From: an uncultured Prevotella sp.
GTDB lineage: Bacteria; Bacteroidota; Bacteroidia; Bacteroidales; Bacteroidaceae
Length of the DNA: 43,019 nucleotides
Reading direction: 5' to 3'
Assembly (NCBI GenBank): GCA_900541335.1
Contig: UQJC01000016.1
Span: 1-43,019, forward strand
Both the position numbers and the translations under genes were made by a program. This document shows, one piece after another, positions 6,808-16,428 of the stretch. Every line of letters starts with the position of its first letter. Positions within the stretch are counted from its first letter, which is position 1. The notes beneath the pieces are model-generated. The model worked only from the letters and a program-made list of their open reading frames with translations, searched no databases and was not told the DNA's origin.

Positions 6808-9800
6808 TTATTCTGCCGTCAGTGCCTCTGCTGCCGTTGTACCTGCAAATTCGGGAGCATAGACCGACTGAGTGCGGGCAATGCCTGTCGTGTACTGTCC
6901 GGCACGTATTACGAAGAGTTCTTCCGTCAATTCGTGGTCACCCTTGGGCAGGCGTTCGATAAAGAAATCGGTCGATGCATCGTGAACTGCGCGATAGATT
7001 GACAAACCGCGTTCCCAATGATAGCCTGAAAGCGGTTTGACGGGTTCGAGGCAGGCGGCACGCGAAGCGTTCAGGCTCACGAAGTCAAAGTCTCGTTCGG
7101 CACGCAGGTTGTATACTTGGCGCAGGCGGTCGCCCACGTGTACCGTTTCCTTCGGTGCGAGACGTTGCCAGCTGCCTTCGCGCCATATTTCCCAGCGACG
7201 GCGCAGTAGCAAGTCCTTGCCTTCAGTCAGCACCTCTTCGGCTGGCAATCGGTAGGAAGCGTAAACGCAACCCCACGACGTGCCGTCCTGCGGTTTGTCA
7301 ATGCGGAGCTGTTGTGCATCCAGCGTAGCCTTGTCCGAAAAGGTTCGTTTGATGTAACCCGCTGACTTAGGAGTTGCAGATTCCGTAGGAGTGCTTTCTG
7401 CCACCTTCTTCCCTCCCTTTGTCAAGGCGTAGGAGAGCGGAGCGGCACTCAGTGCTGTGACTGAATAGGATTGGCCTGCAGTAGAAAGCAGGGCATAGAC
7501 CGCATCGGCCGTTGCGCGCGATGTTTCCCACGCTTGCGTACGCTTTGCCTGAATCAGCCAGCGGCGCATTTCGTCGGCTTCTATTTCCTTGCCAAAGTAG
7601 GCCAGTGCTTCGATGGTGGCACACTGCGTTGGGATGCGGTACGATTCGCTTGACATCAAGGCGCGATCCGTGTCAAACCACCGTCCCTTTTCAGCAGCAG
7701 TGACTGTATGCTCCAGCAGACTTTCCAAATTGAGACGGGCTTCGGCATCGTAGCCAAATTCTGCCAGTACGACCGCACCGATTGCTTTGCCGTACATGGA
7801 CAGTTCGTGGCGAAGTTGAGCGGCACGTTCGAGGAGAAACTTCGCGTCTGCATCAGGTCGTTCGCCCAAGAGTTTTAGCAAGTAGAGGTAACGCAGTTGT
7901 ACTTCGGAAGGCTTCATGAGCTGTTTTGTACGTTTCTCTTCCAGCTTCCAGTCCTTTACCGATTGAGCTATGTAATCTCGCAGGTAGGGGAGGGAGCGGT
8001 CAAGCATCTCGCGCGCTTCGTAGTTTTCAGCTAAACGTTGCACGCGGGCTAGTTGTATGGCTACTTCAATCGTGATGAGGGCATGTCCCTGCATTCCCGG
8101 ACACCAGCTCCACGAGCCGTTTCCTTGTTGGAGAGCACGCAGTTTGTCAAGTGCTGTGCGACGTAGGCCAGCTGCCTGTGTGGGGGTAAAGAACTGGGTA
8201 AGGGCACGGCTGCGTTGGCGCAATTCGTCACCCACCTTAGCCCACGGGGTGGCTTCGTTGAGCCCTCGTGCCGACAGATTGGTGAGCGCGTGAACTTCCT
8301 CGTCGGTAGCCTCGGCCCATGAACGAATTTCGGGGTTGAGCGACACCATTTTTTCGCCCAATGCCAGTGCGTAGAACCGTTCGGCCCAGTCTGTGGCACT
8401 GAGTGACAGCGGATTGCCTGCCAAAACAGGTAGTGCTGTCACGGCATACCACGTAGGGTTTGAACTCAATTCTAAGGTCAGCGCGTGAGGTTTCGTACGA
8501 TACCCTTTGTGGAGCGGGGAGAGATCAACAGTGTGCGTTCCCTTTCCTAATAAAGAGAAGGGTAGGGTGCGCGTCACTTCTATCTGGTCTGAAAGTACAG
8601 GCAAGAGACGTTCTTCGCCATCGCTAAATTGTTCGCCTCGTGCAGTTACACGGAAGCGTAGCGCGTCAGCATTTGTGCGACAGGTATAGGGAATCTCGAT
8701 AACCTTCGATTCCTTAGCCGTCAGTTCAACTTCCGGATGTTCGTTGATGAGTTGCTTACCTGCACTTTGCCATTCTTCAAGCGTCACGTTGAGCTGTACT
8801 TTCATCGGCTGGTCACTGAGGTTGGTCACCTTGACAGGTAGCAATGTATGGTCGCCTTGACGAACAAAACGTGGCAGGTTGGCTTCTGCCATGAGCGTTT
8901 TGCGTGCTACGATTTGTGTGTCGAGTTGGGCAAAGTCCATCGTACGGGTATGAGCCAGTGCGGTGAAGTGCCAACGCGTCAAGCTCTCGGGGAGTCGGAA
9001 AGCGAGGCTGACACGCCCCGTACTGTCCGTGCGCAGTTGAGGCAGGAAGAAAGCCGTTTCGGCAAAGTTGGAGCGTGGTTGCGAGGTCGGAGTTCCGTCC
9101 TTTATCGCTTGATCGGTGGCAACGCCCGCTGTTTCAGCCTTTAAAACGGTGTTCATTTTTCGGGCGCGGCGGGGACTTGTTTCAGGTACGCTGCCTACCG
9201 TCGTCCAGTCGCTTGTTGCTTTAAAATCCAAGCAGCGTTCTTGCTTATCACACAGTATGTTGCCTCCATATCGATAGAGCGACTTGTTCCAATGAGTCCA
9301 ATAGATGGGTTTCACCTTCTCCGCTTTCCATTGTTTGCTCCACCTTAAAGTCTGGGTAGCCCATTCTTCCCAGGTATCATACCGATAATCGGACGAGGGT
9401 AGGCGGCGGGTGAAGTGCACAGCCGAAAAGTCGCGGTTGACTTTCCCAAACGCATCGAGCGAGGAGTCATAGAGGCAGGCAAGGAGTGAGGCGGGTGCCG
9501 GTGTGCCATCGGGATAAGCAATGCGCAACGTCCATTCTTCCTCCTGGCCAGGTTCGAGCAGCGAGCGGAAGCTTTCCCATTCCAGAACCAATCGTTTCTC
9601 GGGTTTGGGTTTCTCGATGTTTACCTCGTGCTTATAAAGTTTGCCGTCACGCACCATGGCAAAAAACAGGGTGGCTCCGTCGCCCATATCGGGACGATAG
9701 GTTGTCGAGAAGGCTACGAGTGAATCGCTGAGGGAAATCTGCCGGCTTTCGATCACACGGTCACAACTTACCAAGTCGTAGAAGAGCGTGGCTTTGCGCT

Positions 9801-12429
9801 CGGGGGTACCAATCAGTACAAAGGCACTGTCCGAACGGTTGGTGGGACGTGTGTAAGCGAAGAACTTTTCTTCGGAGTTAGCAGGACGTGTGTCGTTCTC
9901 ACTAAAGAGTACGAAGCGCACGCGTCTTTCCTTTGCACCTTGTTGAGCTGGCACTACGAGATAGTATACCCCCGATGAAAGAGCTTTGCATGCAGCTGAC
10001 AGACGGAAGGTTTCACCATTCGTAACGATGTCCTCCAGCACTTTGTGGCCAGCCTTGTCTACCAAGTAGAAGCTCAGGTTCTTGCCCAAATGTTTACCCG
10101 CTGCATTGCGCAGGGATATTTGAATTTCGGGTAAATGTTCACGGCATATAGTTGCGGGCATTTCCACTTCGTAGAAAGCCGGGGCGGTCGCTGTCTGTAT
10201 CCACGTTTGGCCTTCCTGCGTTTCGCCGTTGTCTGCCGTAACCGTGTAATTAACTTCAAATGTATAGCGGTTGAAGCGGTCGTTTGTCTGAGAATTGAGG
10301 GGAGCTGTGAGATGAACGGGTAAGGCAAAGCTACCGTCTTCGCGGGTACGTGTTTCGCCTGTTTGAGGTTGCATAGTGTCATCGTTCCAACGTCCCCAAC
10401 TTTTACGGAGAACCGTGTAAGTTACCTTGGCATCAGCAAGTGGTACTCCTGTATAGGTCATTGCTTTTCCCTGAATGCGAATGCTGTCGCCCAGACGATA
10501 TGCCGTTTCAGGCAAAGTCGTTTCGAGTGTAAACGTTGGACGTTTATATTCCTCTACGCGCACTTCCACTCTGTCTTTGAACGCTCCGCCTGTAAATTCC
10601 AGTTTGAAGCGGCCAGGCAAGCAACCTTCGGGCAGGCGAAATTCGCCTTTCAATGTACCCCATTCATCGGTGCGCACGTTGAGGCTGTCTATCTGTTTGT
10701 AGTTGGAATCGTAGAGCTGCACTTTGCCGGTGAGTCCCGCTTGGGTACGGAAGTCGTCCCCTTCTGATTCATAGGCCGTTGCAGCAAAATAAATGGTCTG
10801 GCCAGGGCGATAGATGGCACGGTCGGTAAAAAGGTCAATGGTTGAGATGATTTGCTGGCCTTTTCGGTCCGTGTAGCCGCGGTTTCCATAAATCGAGAGT
10901 GCATCTCCGCCTTCGTCGCCGGGAGAACTGAGGTAAACTTTCTGATTGTATGCCCAATGATGTGTAGGTAATGTGATGCGTCCCTCTTGGTCTGCCTTCA
11001 GTGTTTGAATGGCTTTGAAGTTCTCCGTATAAATCGTGACTTGAGGTTGCTGAACGGGGTTACCGGTTTGTTCGTTGACCACTTGCAAGCGCGTGCCTCC
11101 GTTGGGTAAGTTAAAGAGCAATGCGTGGTTGGCTGTGATACGGAAGGTTGCTTGGCGTTTCATGCCCTGGCCATTGGTCAGCATAGCCACATAGACGCCT
11201 GGTTGCTTGGGTAACTCCATTTCCACCGTGGTTTCCTTCCACTTCCATGCCTCGGCTGTTGGAGTTGTTAGCGTTTGAGTAAGTACTGCTTTCTGCTTTT
11301 TAATAAGTTGGTTGATAGCTTGTGCTTCGCCTTGTTTTTGTGAGAGTCTGTCGTACTCCACGGCACTTCCAGTCAGGCGGAAAATGCGCAGTTTGGCTTC
11401 CGTGCAAGCTCGCATTTTGACTTCAAACCGTTCCTCCGTACCAGGATAATAGCCTTCCTTGATGCTTTTCAGACTGAGGGCTGGAGTAGTGAGTTCCGCG
11501 AGTCGGTTTCGTAGGTTACTGACTTGTCCGTAGACGTCTTTTTTCTCAAACAGATGGATGCCTTCCCATGCAAGGTGTGCGAGCAGACTGTCGTTGTGCA
11601 GTGCGTAAGTCAAATCATCACGATCGTAGCGATGCGTCCAATTCAATAATTCTTCGTAAACAAAAACGTTGGCCGGTTGGTCGGCATTGTCGTGTGCCAA
11701 GCGGAGCAGTAGGGCAAAGTCGTCGTTTTGTTCGAGCGGTCCCTCAGTATTTCCCCAAGATTGTTTTGCTTGCAAACGGTCCAATTCCAACAGCATGACC
11801 GCTTCGCGTTTCCCTTGTTTTTGATAAAAGTCTATCAAGCGGTTACGTTGGGTCGTACGGTATTCGTCAGGCAGTTGGTGGAGTGATTGTGTATGATAAT
11901 ATAAGGTATGAAGCAGGTCATAATCGAAGGCCAAGCTTCGTTTGCCTTCATTAAAGAGCGGCAACCAATCCTTCGTTTTCGCTTGAGCCAGCGCATTGAG
12001 ATTAGCGAACGAGGCGGTAAAATGCTCGCGTAGTTTCTTGTGTTTCGAGTCTTGGTCGGTAGCTTGCCAGTCTTCCAACTGACGATGGTAGAGATTGGTG
12101 AGGGCGGCGTGGTAAAGTGCGCGGACTACAGGACGCGTTTCGTGGCTGAGCGACTCTTCCATTAATTGAATGAATGGAGCAACCGAGTCTGGAGAAATCT
12201 CTTGCAGATAGACTCCCTTCATCAGGTGCGCTTTCAAAAGCTGAGCCGTGTTGCCTTCTGTTTGCGCTTTTTGTTCAAGGGTGGTTACGTGTTGCAACGC
12301 CGTCTTAGGCAGGTCATTCTTTTCAGCCTGTTCTATTTGTTTCCATAGTTCATCGTAACTCTGTGCAGTCGCCGTTGTGGTAGCACAGGTAAGCGAGAGT
12401 AGGAGAGCTTGCAGTTTGTTCATAATCAA
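6808..12429 (-). CDS. Alpha-2-macroglobulin-family protein, no thioester motif
   Basis: A very large (1873-residue) exported protein. Residues 1-23 form a Sec signal peptide ending in TATAQ, without a lipobox Cys, so it should be soluble in the periplasm. Residues 24-330 are helical, as in other Bacteroidetes homologues; MG/BMG beta-sandwich repeats follow (DLFTDRAIYRPGQTIYFAATAYE is the classic MG2 signature). The A2M core (about 1110-1210) carries NFAETAFFLPQL and LPESLTRWHFTALAH. An alpha-toroid domain with WSWCPGM follows. Bacterial macroglobulins trap proteases through a CxEQ thioester; the matching place here (about 1345) reads LSATDWAERFYALA, so the cysteine and glutamine are absent. 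It is last in an operon with the flippase-like gene, 30 bases upstream. No pbpC neighbour is present. Confidence 0.88.
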   Translation of the reverse strand: MIMNKLQALLLSLTCATTTATAQSYDELWKQIEQAEKNDLPKTALQHVTTLEQKAQTEGNTAQLLKAHLMKGVYLQEISPDSVAPFIQLMEESLSHETRPVVRALYHAALTNLYHRQLEDWQATDQDSKHKKLREHFTASFANLNALAQAKTKDWLPLFNEGKRSLAFDYDLLHTLYYHTQSLHQLPDEYRTTQRNRLIDFYQKQGKREAVMLLELDRLQAKQSWGNTEGPLEQNDDFALLLRLAHDNADQPANVFVYEELLNWTHRYDRDDLTYALHNDSLLAHLAWEGIHLFEKKDVYGQVSNLRNRLAELTTPALSLKSIKEGYYPGTEERFEVKMRACTEAKLRIFRLTGSAVEYDRLSQKQGEAQAINQLIKKQKAVLTQTLTTPTAEAWKWKETTVEMELPKQPGVYVAMLTNGQGMKRQATFRITANHALLFNLPNGGTRLQVVNEQTGNPVQQPQVTIYTENFKAIQTLKADQEGRITLPTHHWAYNQKVYLSSPGDEGGDALSIYGNRGYTDRKGQQIISTIDLFTDRAIYRPGQTIYFAATAYESEGDDFRTQAGLTGKVQLYDSNYKQIDSLNVRTDEWGTLKGEFRLPEGCLPGRFKLEFTGGAFKDRVEVRVEEYKRPTFTLETTLPETAYRLGDSIRIQGKAMTYTGVPLADAKVTYTVLRKSWGRWNDDTMQPQTGETRTREDGSFALPVHLTAPLNSQTNDRFNRYTFEVNYTVTADNGETQEGQTWIQTATAPAFYEVEMPATICREHLPEIQISLRNAAGKHLGKNLSFYLVDKAGHKVLEDIVTNGETFRLSAACKALSSGVYYLVVPAQQGAKERRVRFVLFSENDTRPANSEEKFFAYTRPTNRSDSAFVLIGTPERKATLFYDLVSCDRVIESRQISLSDSLVAFSTTYRPDMGDGATLFFAMVRDGKLYKHEVNIEKPKPEKRLVLEWESFRSLLEPGQEEEWTLRIAYPDGTPAPASLLACLYDSSLDAFGKVNRDFSAVHFTRRLPSSDYRYDTWEEWATQTLRWSKQWKAEKVKPIYWTHWNKSLYRYGGNILCDKQERCLDFKATSDWTTVGSVPETSPRRARKMNTVLKAETAGVATDQAIKDGTPTSQPRSNFAETAFFLPQLRTDSTGRVSLAFRLPESLTRWHFTALAHTRTMDFAQLDTQIVARKTLMAEANLPRFVRQGDHTLLPVKVTNLSDQPMKVQLNVTLEEWQSAGKQLINEHPEVELTAKESKVIEIPYTCRTNADALRFRVTARGEQFSDGEERLLPVLSDQIEVTRTLPFSLLGKGTHTVDLSPLHKGYRTKPHALTLELSSNPTWYAVTALPVLAGNPLSLSATDWAERFYALALGEKMVSLNPEIRSWAEATDEEVHALTNLSARGLNEATPWAKVGDELRQRSRALTQFFTPTQAAGLRRTALDKLRALQQGNGSWSWCPGMQGHALITIEVAIQLARVQRLAENYEAREMLDRSLPYLRDYIAQSVKDWKLEEKRTKQLMKPSEVQLRYLYLLKLLGERPDADAKFLLERAAQLRHELSMYGKAIGAVVLAEFGYDAEARLNLESLLEHTVTAAEKGRWFDTDRALMSSESYRIPTQCATIEALAYFGKEIEADEMRRWLIQAKRTQAWETSRATADAVYALLSTAGQSYSVTALSAAPLSYALTKGGKKVAESTPTESATPKSAGYIKRTFSDKATLDAQQLRIDKPQDGTSWGCVYASYRLPAEEVLTEGKDLLLRRRWEIWREGSWQRLAPKETVHVGDRLRQVYNLRAERDFDFVSLNASRAACLEPVKPLSGYHWERGLSIYRAVHDASTDFFIERLPKGDHELTEELFVIRAGQYTTGIARTQSVYAPEFAGTTAAEALTAE

Positions 12430-12459
12430 ATGGTATTAAGGAGTCGTTCGAATAGGGTT

Positions 12460-13434
12460 TCAGTGGGCCTTCCATTTTGTCCATACTGAACGGAAGTAAC
12501 TGAGGTATCCCAATACACCCAACAACATGACAAGAACCGTTTTGAGTCCATGTGTGACGAGTGCAAAGGATTGTGCCACGGGTTTGGCTACCCCGTAGAC
12601 ACTTGTGAGGGTCTTGACAATGGCAAAATGCCATGGACCAGCCCCCGCTGGTGTCGGAAGCAATACACCAATGCTTGCAGCCGCAAAGATGTGGAGCGTA
12701 TCGCCCAAGTTTACGTGAGTTAGTTCGGCAAAACAGGGGAGCAACAGGTAGAGTTGCAGAAAGTTACAACTCCAAATGCCGAAGCACCACAGGAGAAACA
12801 AGCCGGGACGCTCTAGCCGGGCAATGGCGGTAATGCCTTGCCAAAGGTTGAGAAAGAAACGACGCAGGTGTTTCCAAAAGGGCAGACTAAAGCCGATGAG
12901 CAAACAAATGGCACCGCCTAAAATGAGGAAAAAGGTAGAAGTCGGAACTGCCAACTTCAAACTATTCGAAGCACTTTGAACGAGTCCCACCGTGCTTTCC
13001 CAACGCAGGATGACCGCCAGTCCCACGACCACAATTAGGCAGCCAACGTCGGCCAGTTTTTCAACCACCACCGTACCCAGTGCGCGGGTCGAAGTTTTTG
13101 CACAGCCACGTTTCACCAAGAGCGAGCGGGTCAGTTCGCCCAAACGGGGCGTCACACTGTTGATGAGGTAGGAGATAAAGACCAGCTCAATGGCACGACG
13201 CGTCGTGATGTCAATGGCAGCCGATTGCAGCAACATGCGCCACCGCAAAGAGCGCAACAGGTTGGCAAACACGCCAGCACAAAGGGCAAGCGTTATCCAC
13301 AGGTAATTGCTACGCAGCCCAAACACTGTTGTCAGTTGGGTGAAATCATATCCTCGGTATATCCAACCCATTAATAATCCCCCGAGTAAAGTAGACAACA
13401 GCAGATAAATAATATTTTTGGTGGTCGTATTCAT
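12460..13434 (-). CDS. Flippase-like integral membrane protein (UPF0104/LPG-synthase TM type)
   Basis: A 324-residue protein with about eight predicted membrane segments, beginning IIYLLLSTLLGGLLMGWIYRG. Motifs of the lysylphosphatidylglycerol synthase transmembrane/UPF0104 family are seen: the LRSLRWRMLL loop (about 61-70), the INSVTPRLGELTRSLLVKR segment with its Arg-Gly-Glu core (about 112-130), and LLPTPAGAGPWHFAIV near the C-terminus. Family members move or modify lipid-linked groups, and some are proposed glycolipid flippases; substrate unknown. It starts the operon with the macroglobulin gene. The start ATG gives the expected short polar lead (MNTTTKN). Confidence 0.8.
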   Translation of the reverse strand: MNTTTKNIIYLLLSTLLGGLLMGWIYRGYDFTQLTTVFGLRSNYLWITLALCAGVFANLLRSLRWRMLLQSAAIDITTRRAIELVFISYLINSVTPRLGELTRSLLVKRGCAKTSTRALGTVVVEKLADVGCLIVVVGLAVILRWESTVGLVQSASNSLKLAVPTSTFFLILGGAICLLIGFSLPFWKHLRRFFLNLWQGITAIARLERPGLFLLWCFGIWSCNFLQLYLLLPCFAELTHVNLGDTLHIFAAASIGVLLPTPAGAGPWHFAIVKTLTSVYGVAKPVAQSFALVTHGLKTVLVMLLGVLGYLSYFRSVWTKWKAH

Positions 13435-13589
13435 ACGTAGAAATGGAAAAACTTGAAATTCTTGCTTCCAAACTTCTTAGAAAGCGTGGTTTAAAATCGT
13501 GGTAAAGTAAGCCAATCTGCACGAAATAGGTCGTTTTGAGCCGAATAAAAAGCTTTAAACGGATGAGAATATTCAATGTCAGTATGGAC

Positions 13590-13622
13590 TTTGCAATATT
13601 TCTAAAAAAAATAGTACTTTCG
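13590..13622 (+). promoter_or_regulatory. Promoter of the WYL regulator gene
   Basis: TTTG (13590-13593), 21 bases, then TACTTTCG (13615-13622), a TTnG variant of the Bacteroidetes -7 box. Transcription would begin around 13628, which argues for the ATG at 13660 rather than the one at 13633. Confidence 0.6.
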
Positions 13623-13659
13623 CTCTTGCTAAATGCAAGGAACAACCAATAAAAGCAAT

Positions 13660-14571
13660 ATGGAACTTGAAAAATTCTCTCGTCAGCTTCACCTTTTGGA
13701 AATGCTGACAGCCGACCGCTTCATGACGGTTGATGAGATAGGCAAGAAACTCGAAATGAGTCGCCGATCCATCTATCGTTACATGGACTCTTTCAAAGAA
13801 TTGGGTTTTATTGTTCGCAAGGAAGGTACCAAGTACCGCATTGATCATAATTCTCCCTTCTTTGAGCGTCTTGCAAAGGAAATATCCTTTACGGAAGATG
13901 AAGGCATTACGCTCTGCCAGATTCTTAATTCTGTGTACAATAATTCTGTACAGGTACGTCACCTCCGTGAGAAGCTGGCGCGTCTTTATACGCCCGATGT
14001 TCTTGCGAAGCAAGGTGTGCATGCACAACAGGCAGCCAATATCAGTACCCTGTTCCGCGCCATTCGTGAAGAACGTGTCTGTGTCATCAAGGATTACCAG
14101 TCTGCTTCCAGTGGAGCTGTGGGTGACCGCATTGTTGAGCCCTATCTCTTCCTTAATGAAAACGGAGAAGTGCGTTGCTACGAGTTAGCTACCAAAATGA
14201 ACAAGACCTTCAAGATTTCACGGATGAAGTCTGTTCAGCTCTTGGATATTTATTGGAACAATAAGGAGCAACACGTTCCTTTCTATGTTGACCTCTTCCA
14301 CTTCTCAGGCGAGGAGCGTCATTGGGTAAAGTTGAGCTTGGGACAGCTGGCAACTTCAGTCCTATTGGAGGAATATCCTGATGCAGAAAAGGATTTGGTG
14401 GAATTGCCTGATGGTAGAAACCTTCTCCAGACGGAAGTATGCAGTTTTCTGGGTGTTGGTCGTTTTGTGCTCGGTCTCTACGATGACATCGAAGTGTTTG
14501 ACTCTCCCGAATTCCAAGCCTTTCTTGCAGAGCGTATTGAGAAGATGTCTCAGAAGATTAACAAGCATTGA
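13660..14571 (+). CDS. HTH-WYL domain transcriptional regulator
   Basis: A 303-residue DNA-binding protein. Residues 1-65 form a DeoR/HTH_11-type winged helix (LEMLTADRFMTVDEIGKKLEMSRRSIYRY region). The middle links to a WYL-type ligand-sensing domain (about 135-200), seen as IVEPYLFLNENGEVRCYELA and then FKISRMKSVQLLD. A WCX-like tail follows. The Trp-Tyr-Leu triad itself is not conserved. WYL proteins often respond to nucleic-acid ligands or nucleotides and regulate defence or DNA-repair genes, but no such genes lie nearby: the divergent neighbour is the flippase-macroglobulin operon. The start was chosen from the promoter position; ATG 13633 would add nine residues. Confidence 0.8.
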   Translation: MELEKFSRQLHLLEMLTADRFMTVDEIGKKLEMSRRSIYRYMDSFKELGFIVRKEGTKYRIDHNSPFFERLAKEISFTEDEGITLCQILNSVYNNSVQVRHLREKLARLYTPDVLAKQGVHAQQAANISTLFRAIREERVCVIKDYQSASSGAVGDRIVEPYLFLNENGEVRCYELATKMNKTFKISRMKSVQLLDIYWNNKEQHVPFYVDLFHFSGEERHWVKLSLGQLATSVLLEEYPDAEKDLVELPDGRNLLQTEVCSFLGVGRFVLGLYDDIEVFDSPEFQAFLAERIEKMSQKINKH

Positions 14572-14583
14572 TTCTCCCATTAT

Positions 14584-14638
14584 AAAAGCGGGAAATCCAA
14601 TGATAGTTACGTACTATCGTCGGATTTCCCGCTTTTTT
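14584..14638 (+). terminator. Strong terminator after the WYL regulator
   Basis: A 15-bp perfect stem, AAAAGCGGGAAATCC (14584-14598) and GGATTTCCCGCTTTT (14622-14636), then more T. The loop holds a second stem, GATAGT/ACTATC. The - strand reading ends in only four T, so it may work weakly for the convergent gene too. Confidence 0.9.
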
Positions 14639-14791
14639 GTTTGTAAACGTTGGAGGATTTTTATCCCCTTCGCTTTCCTTGAGGTATATCACAGTTCTTC
14701 TTAGAAAAAACATAGGAAGCTATCCATAAGTGGCTTAAAACTCTCGCAGACTTTTTTCTTTCAGTGTACAAAAGAGTTACTTCCTTTCTTC

Positions 14792-16249
14792 CTATTTCAC
14801 CAAAACAACTGTTGGTTGGCTCTCGTTGCCATAAGCATCTACTGCTGTTACAGCGTAACGGCTGTGTTTGAGTGCAGGTAGATAAAGTAACTGCTCGTAG
14901 TGTGTATCGCGCAGTCTTGTAGCTAGCAAACGGTCACCATAGATTGAGTCAAGGCGATAGACATTGTACGAAATCGGTGTGACATCGTTGATGGCTTCCC
15001 ATTGAAGTTGCAAACGCATTCCCTGAAATCTTCCTTTAACATCAGGCGAAGCGGGAGCAATGCTGTCCGCCCAAGTCATTGGTGGTAAGAGAGCGGGCTC
15101 GCGGTAGAAGTCTGTTTGCAACCAGTGGTACAGTCCTTTCACATCGTCCAGTAAGAAGCGTGTGCGAAAGAAAGCTTGTCCGCCCAATCCCTGTTGCCGG
15201 CAGACATTCATCTGACGTTGGATGGCAAGTAGCGACCAGTTCTTTTCTTGAGGATGAAGGAAGTAGATGCCCAGTCCGGGTACAATCGGTCTACCGTGTG
15301 CGTTTTCTTGCCAGTCTGCCAAGAAGGGGTAAAAATGGTTTCCGTCAAAGTACATCATGGGAAAGAGCATATCCATCCAGCCTTTTTGTAACCATTCTTG
15401 AGCATTTTGGCTGACCGCATCGCGGGCATTCCAACCAAATGAGGAGTAGCGAGACAGGTCAGCGTATTTTCCTACAGGCGAACAGCTCAGTTTTACCCAC
15501 GGGCGTACCGATTTTACTGCATCATGAATGGCACGTACACAGCGGTCTACGTTTTCTCTTCGCCATAAGGCTTTGTTGCGTCCGTGTCCGTAAAGTCGGT
15601 AGGTTCGGTCATCCTTAAAAGGAATCGCTTTTTCCGGGTAGCGAATGTAATCCAGATGAATACCGTCCACTTCGTAGTGTTCCACAATTTCGCGACATAC
15701 GCGTGCCAGGTATTCTGCTGTCTCGGGTACGCCTGGATCCATCATCCATTGGTCGCCACAGCGTTGACAGAGTTCCGGGTGTTGTTGAGGCAAGGCTCGT
15801 TTTCCCAATTGTTTAGCTGTTGTCACCTTACAAATGGGAAAGGCTACCACCCAGGCATGACATTCCATACCCCGTCGGTGGCACTCGTCTACTACCAATT
15901 GCAAAGGGTCATAGTCTGGAGCATGTCCAGCTTGTCCGGTAAATGCTGCGTCCCAAGGTTCAAGTGCAGAGGGGTAGGCTGTGGTAGCTCGTATGCGGGC
16001 TTGGAACAGTACCATATTGATACCTGCTGCCTGCAGTTCGTCCAATTGTCGAAGCAAGTCCCGTCTTTGTTGTGCCATTCCTGCCGTTGTCATAGTGGGA
16101 CGTTGGGGCCAGTCCAGTCCAAAGAGGGTTGTGAGCCAAGCTGCTCGTACTTCGTGACGTACTGCGGGAGTTGCAGTAGCGTGTGTGGATTGAGCCAAGG
16201 AGGAAAGTACGGTGGTTAAGCTAATGAGTAAAGCCAACAATAATTTCAT
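14792..16249 (-). CDS. GHL10-type glycoside hydrolase family protein
   Basis: A 485-residue exported protein; the signal peptide MKLLLALLISLTTVLSSLAQ is followed by EVRAAWLTTLFGLDWPQ (33-49), the standard opening of the GHL10 (DUF187/YngK) TIM-barrel family. Family-typical stretches follow: INMVLFQARIRATTAYPSALEPW (77-99), RRGMECHAWVV, and EVDGIHLDYIRYP, whose acidic residues line the active site. The C-terminal part (about 400-485) looks like a fibronectin type III-like sandwich (SYNVYRLD, RYAVTAVDAYGNES). Related enzymes have been linked to glycosaminoglycan or peptidoglycan-type substrates; the substrate here is unknown. An upstream ATG at 16324 would put 25 residues before the signal peptide and was rejected. 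Confidence 0.85.
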   Translation of the reverse strand: MKLLLALLISLTTVLSSLAQSTHATATPAVRHEVRAAWLTTLFGLDWPQRPTMTTAGMAQQRRDLLRQLDELQAAGINMVLFQARIRATTAYPSALEPWDAAFTGQAGHAPDYDPLQLVVDECHRRGMECHAWVVAFPICKVTTAKQLGKRALPQQHPELCQRCGDQWMMDPGVPETAEYLARVCREIVEHYEVDGIHLDYIRYPEKAIPFKDDRTYRLYGHGRNKALWRRENVDRCVRAIHDAVKSVRPWVKLSCSPVGKYADLSRYSSFGWNARDAVSQNAQEWLQKGWMDMLFPMMYFDGNHFYPFLADWQENAHGRPIVPGLGIYFLHPQEKNWSLLAIQRQMNVCRQQGLGGQAFFRTRFLLDDVKGLYHWLQTDFYREPALLPPMTWADSIAPASPDVKGRFQGMRLQLQWEAINDVTPISYNVYRLDSIYGDRLLATRLRDTHYEQLLYLPALKHSRYAVTAVDAYGNESQPTVVLVK

Positions 16250-16428
16250 AGGAAAAAACAATGTGGAGAAGGAGGGAACAGAAGAGTTACAGGCGAATGC
16301 ATACGACTTACTTACTTTTTCCATTCTTTGATTGAGTAAGGAAATGAACCAAGTGTCTTGGTGATACGTTCAGTAAGAGATGTACCTTAAAGATTTAATC
16401 ATTTCAATAGTATTCAGCTGTAATGGTC

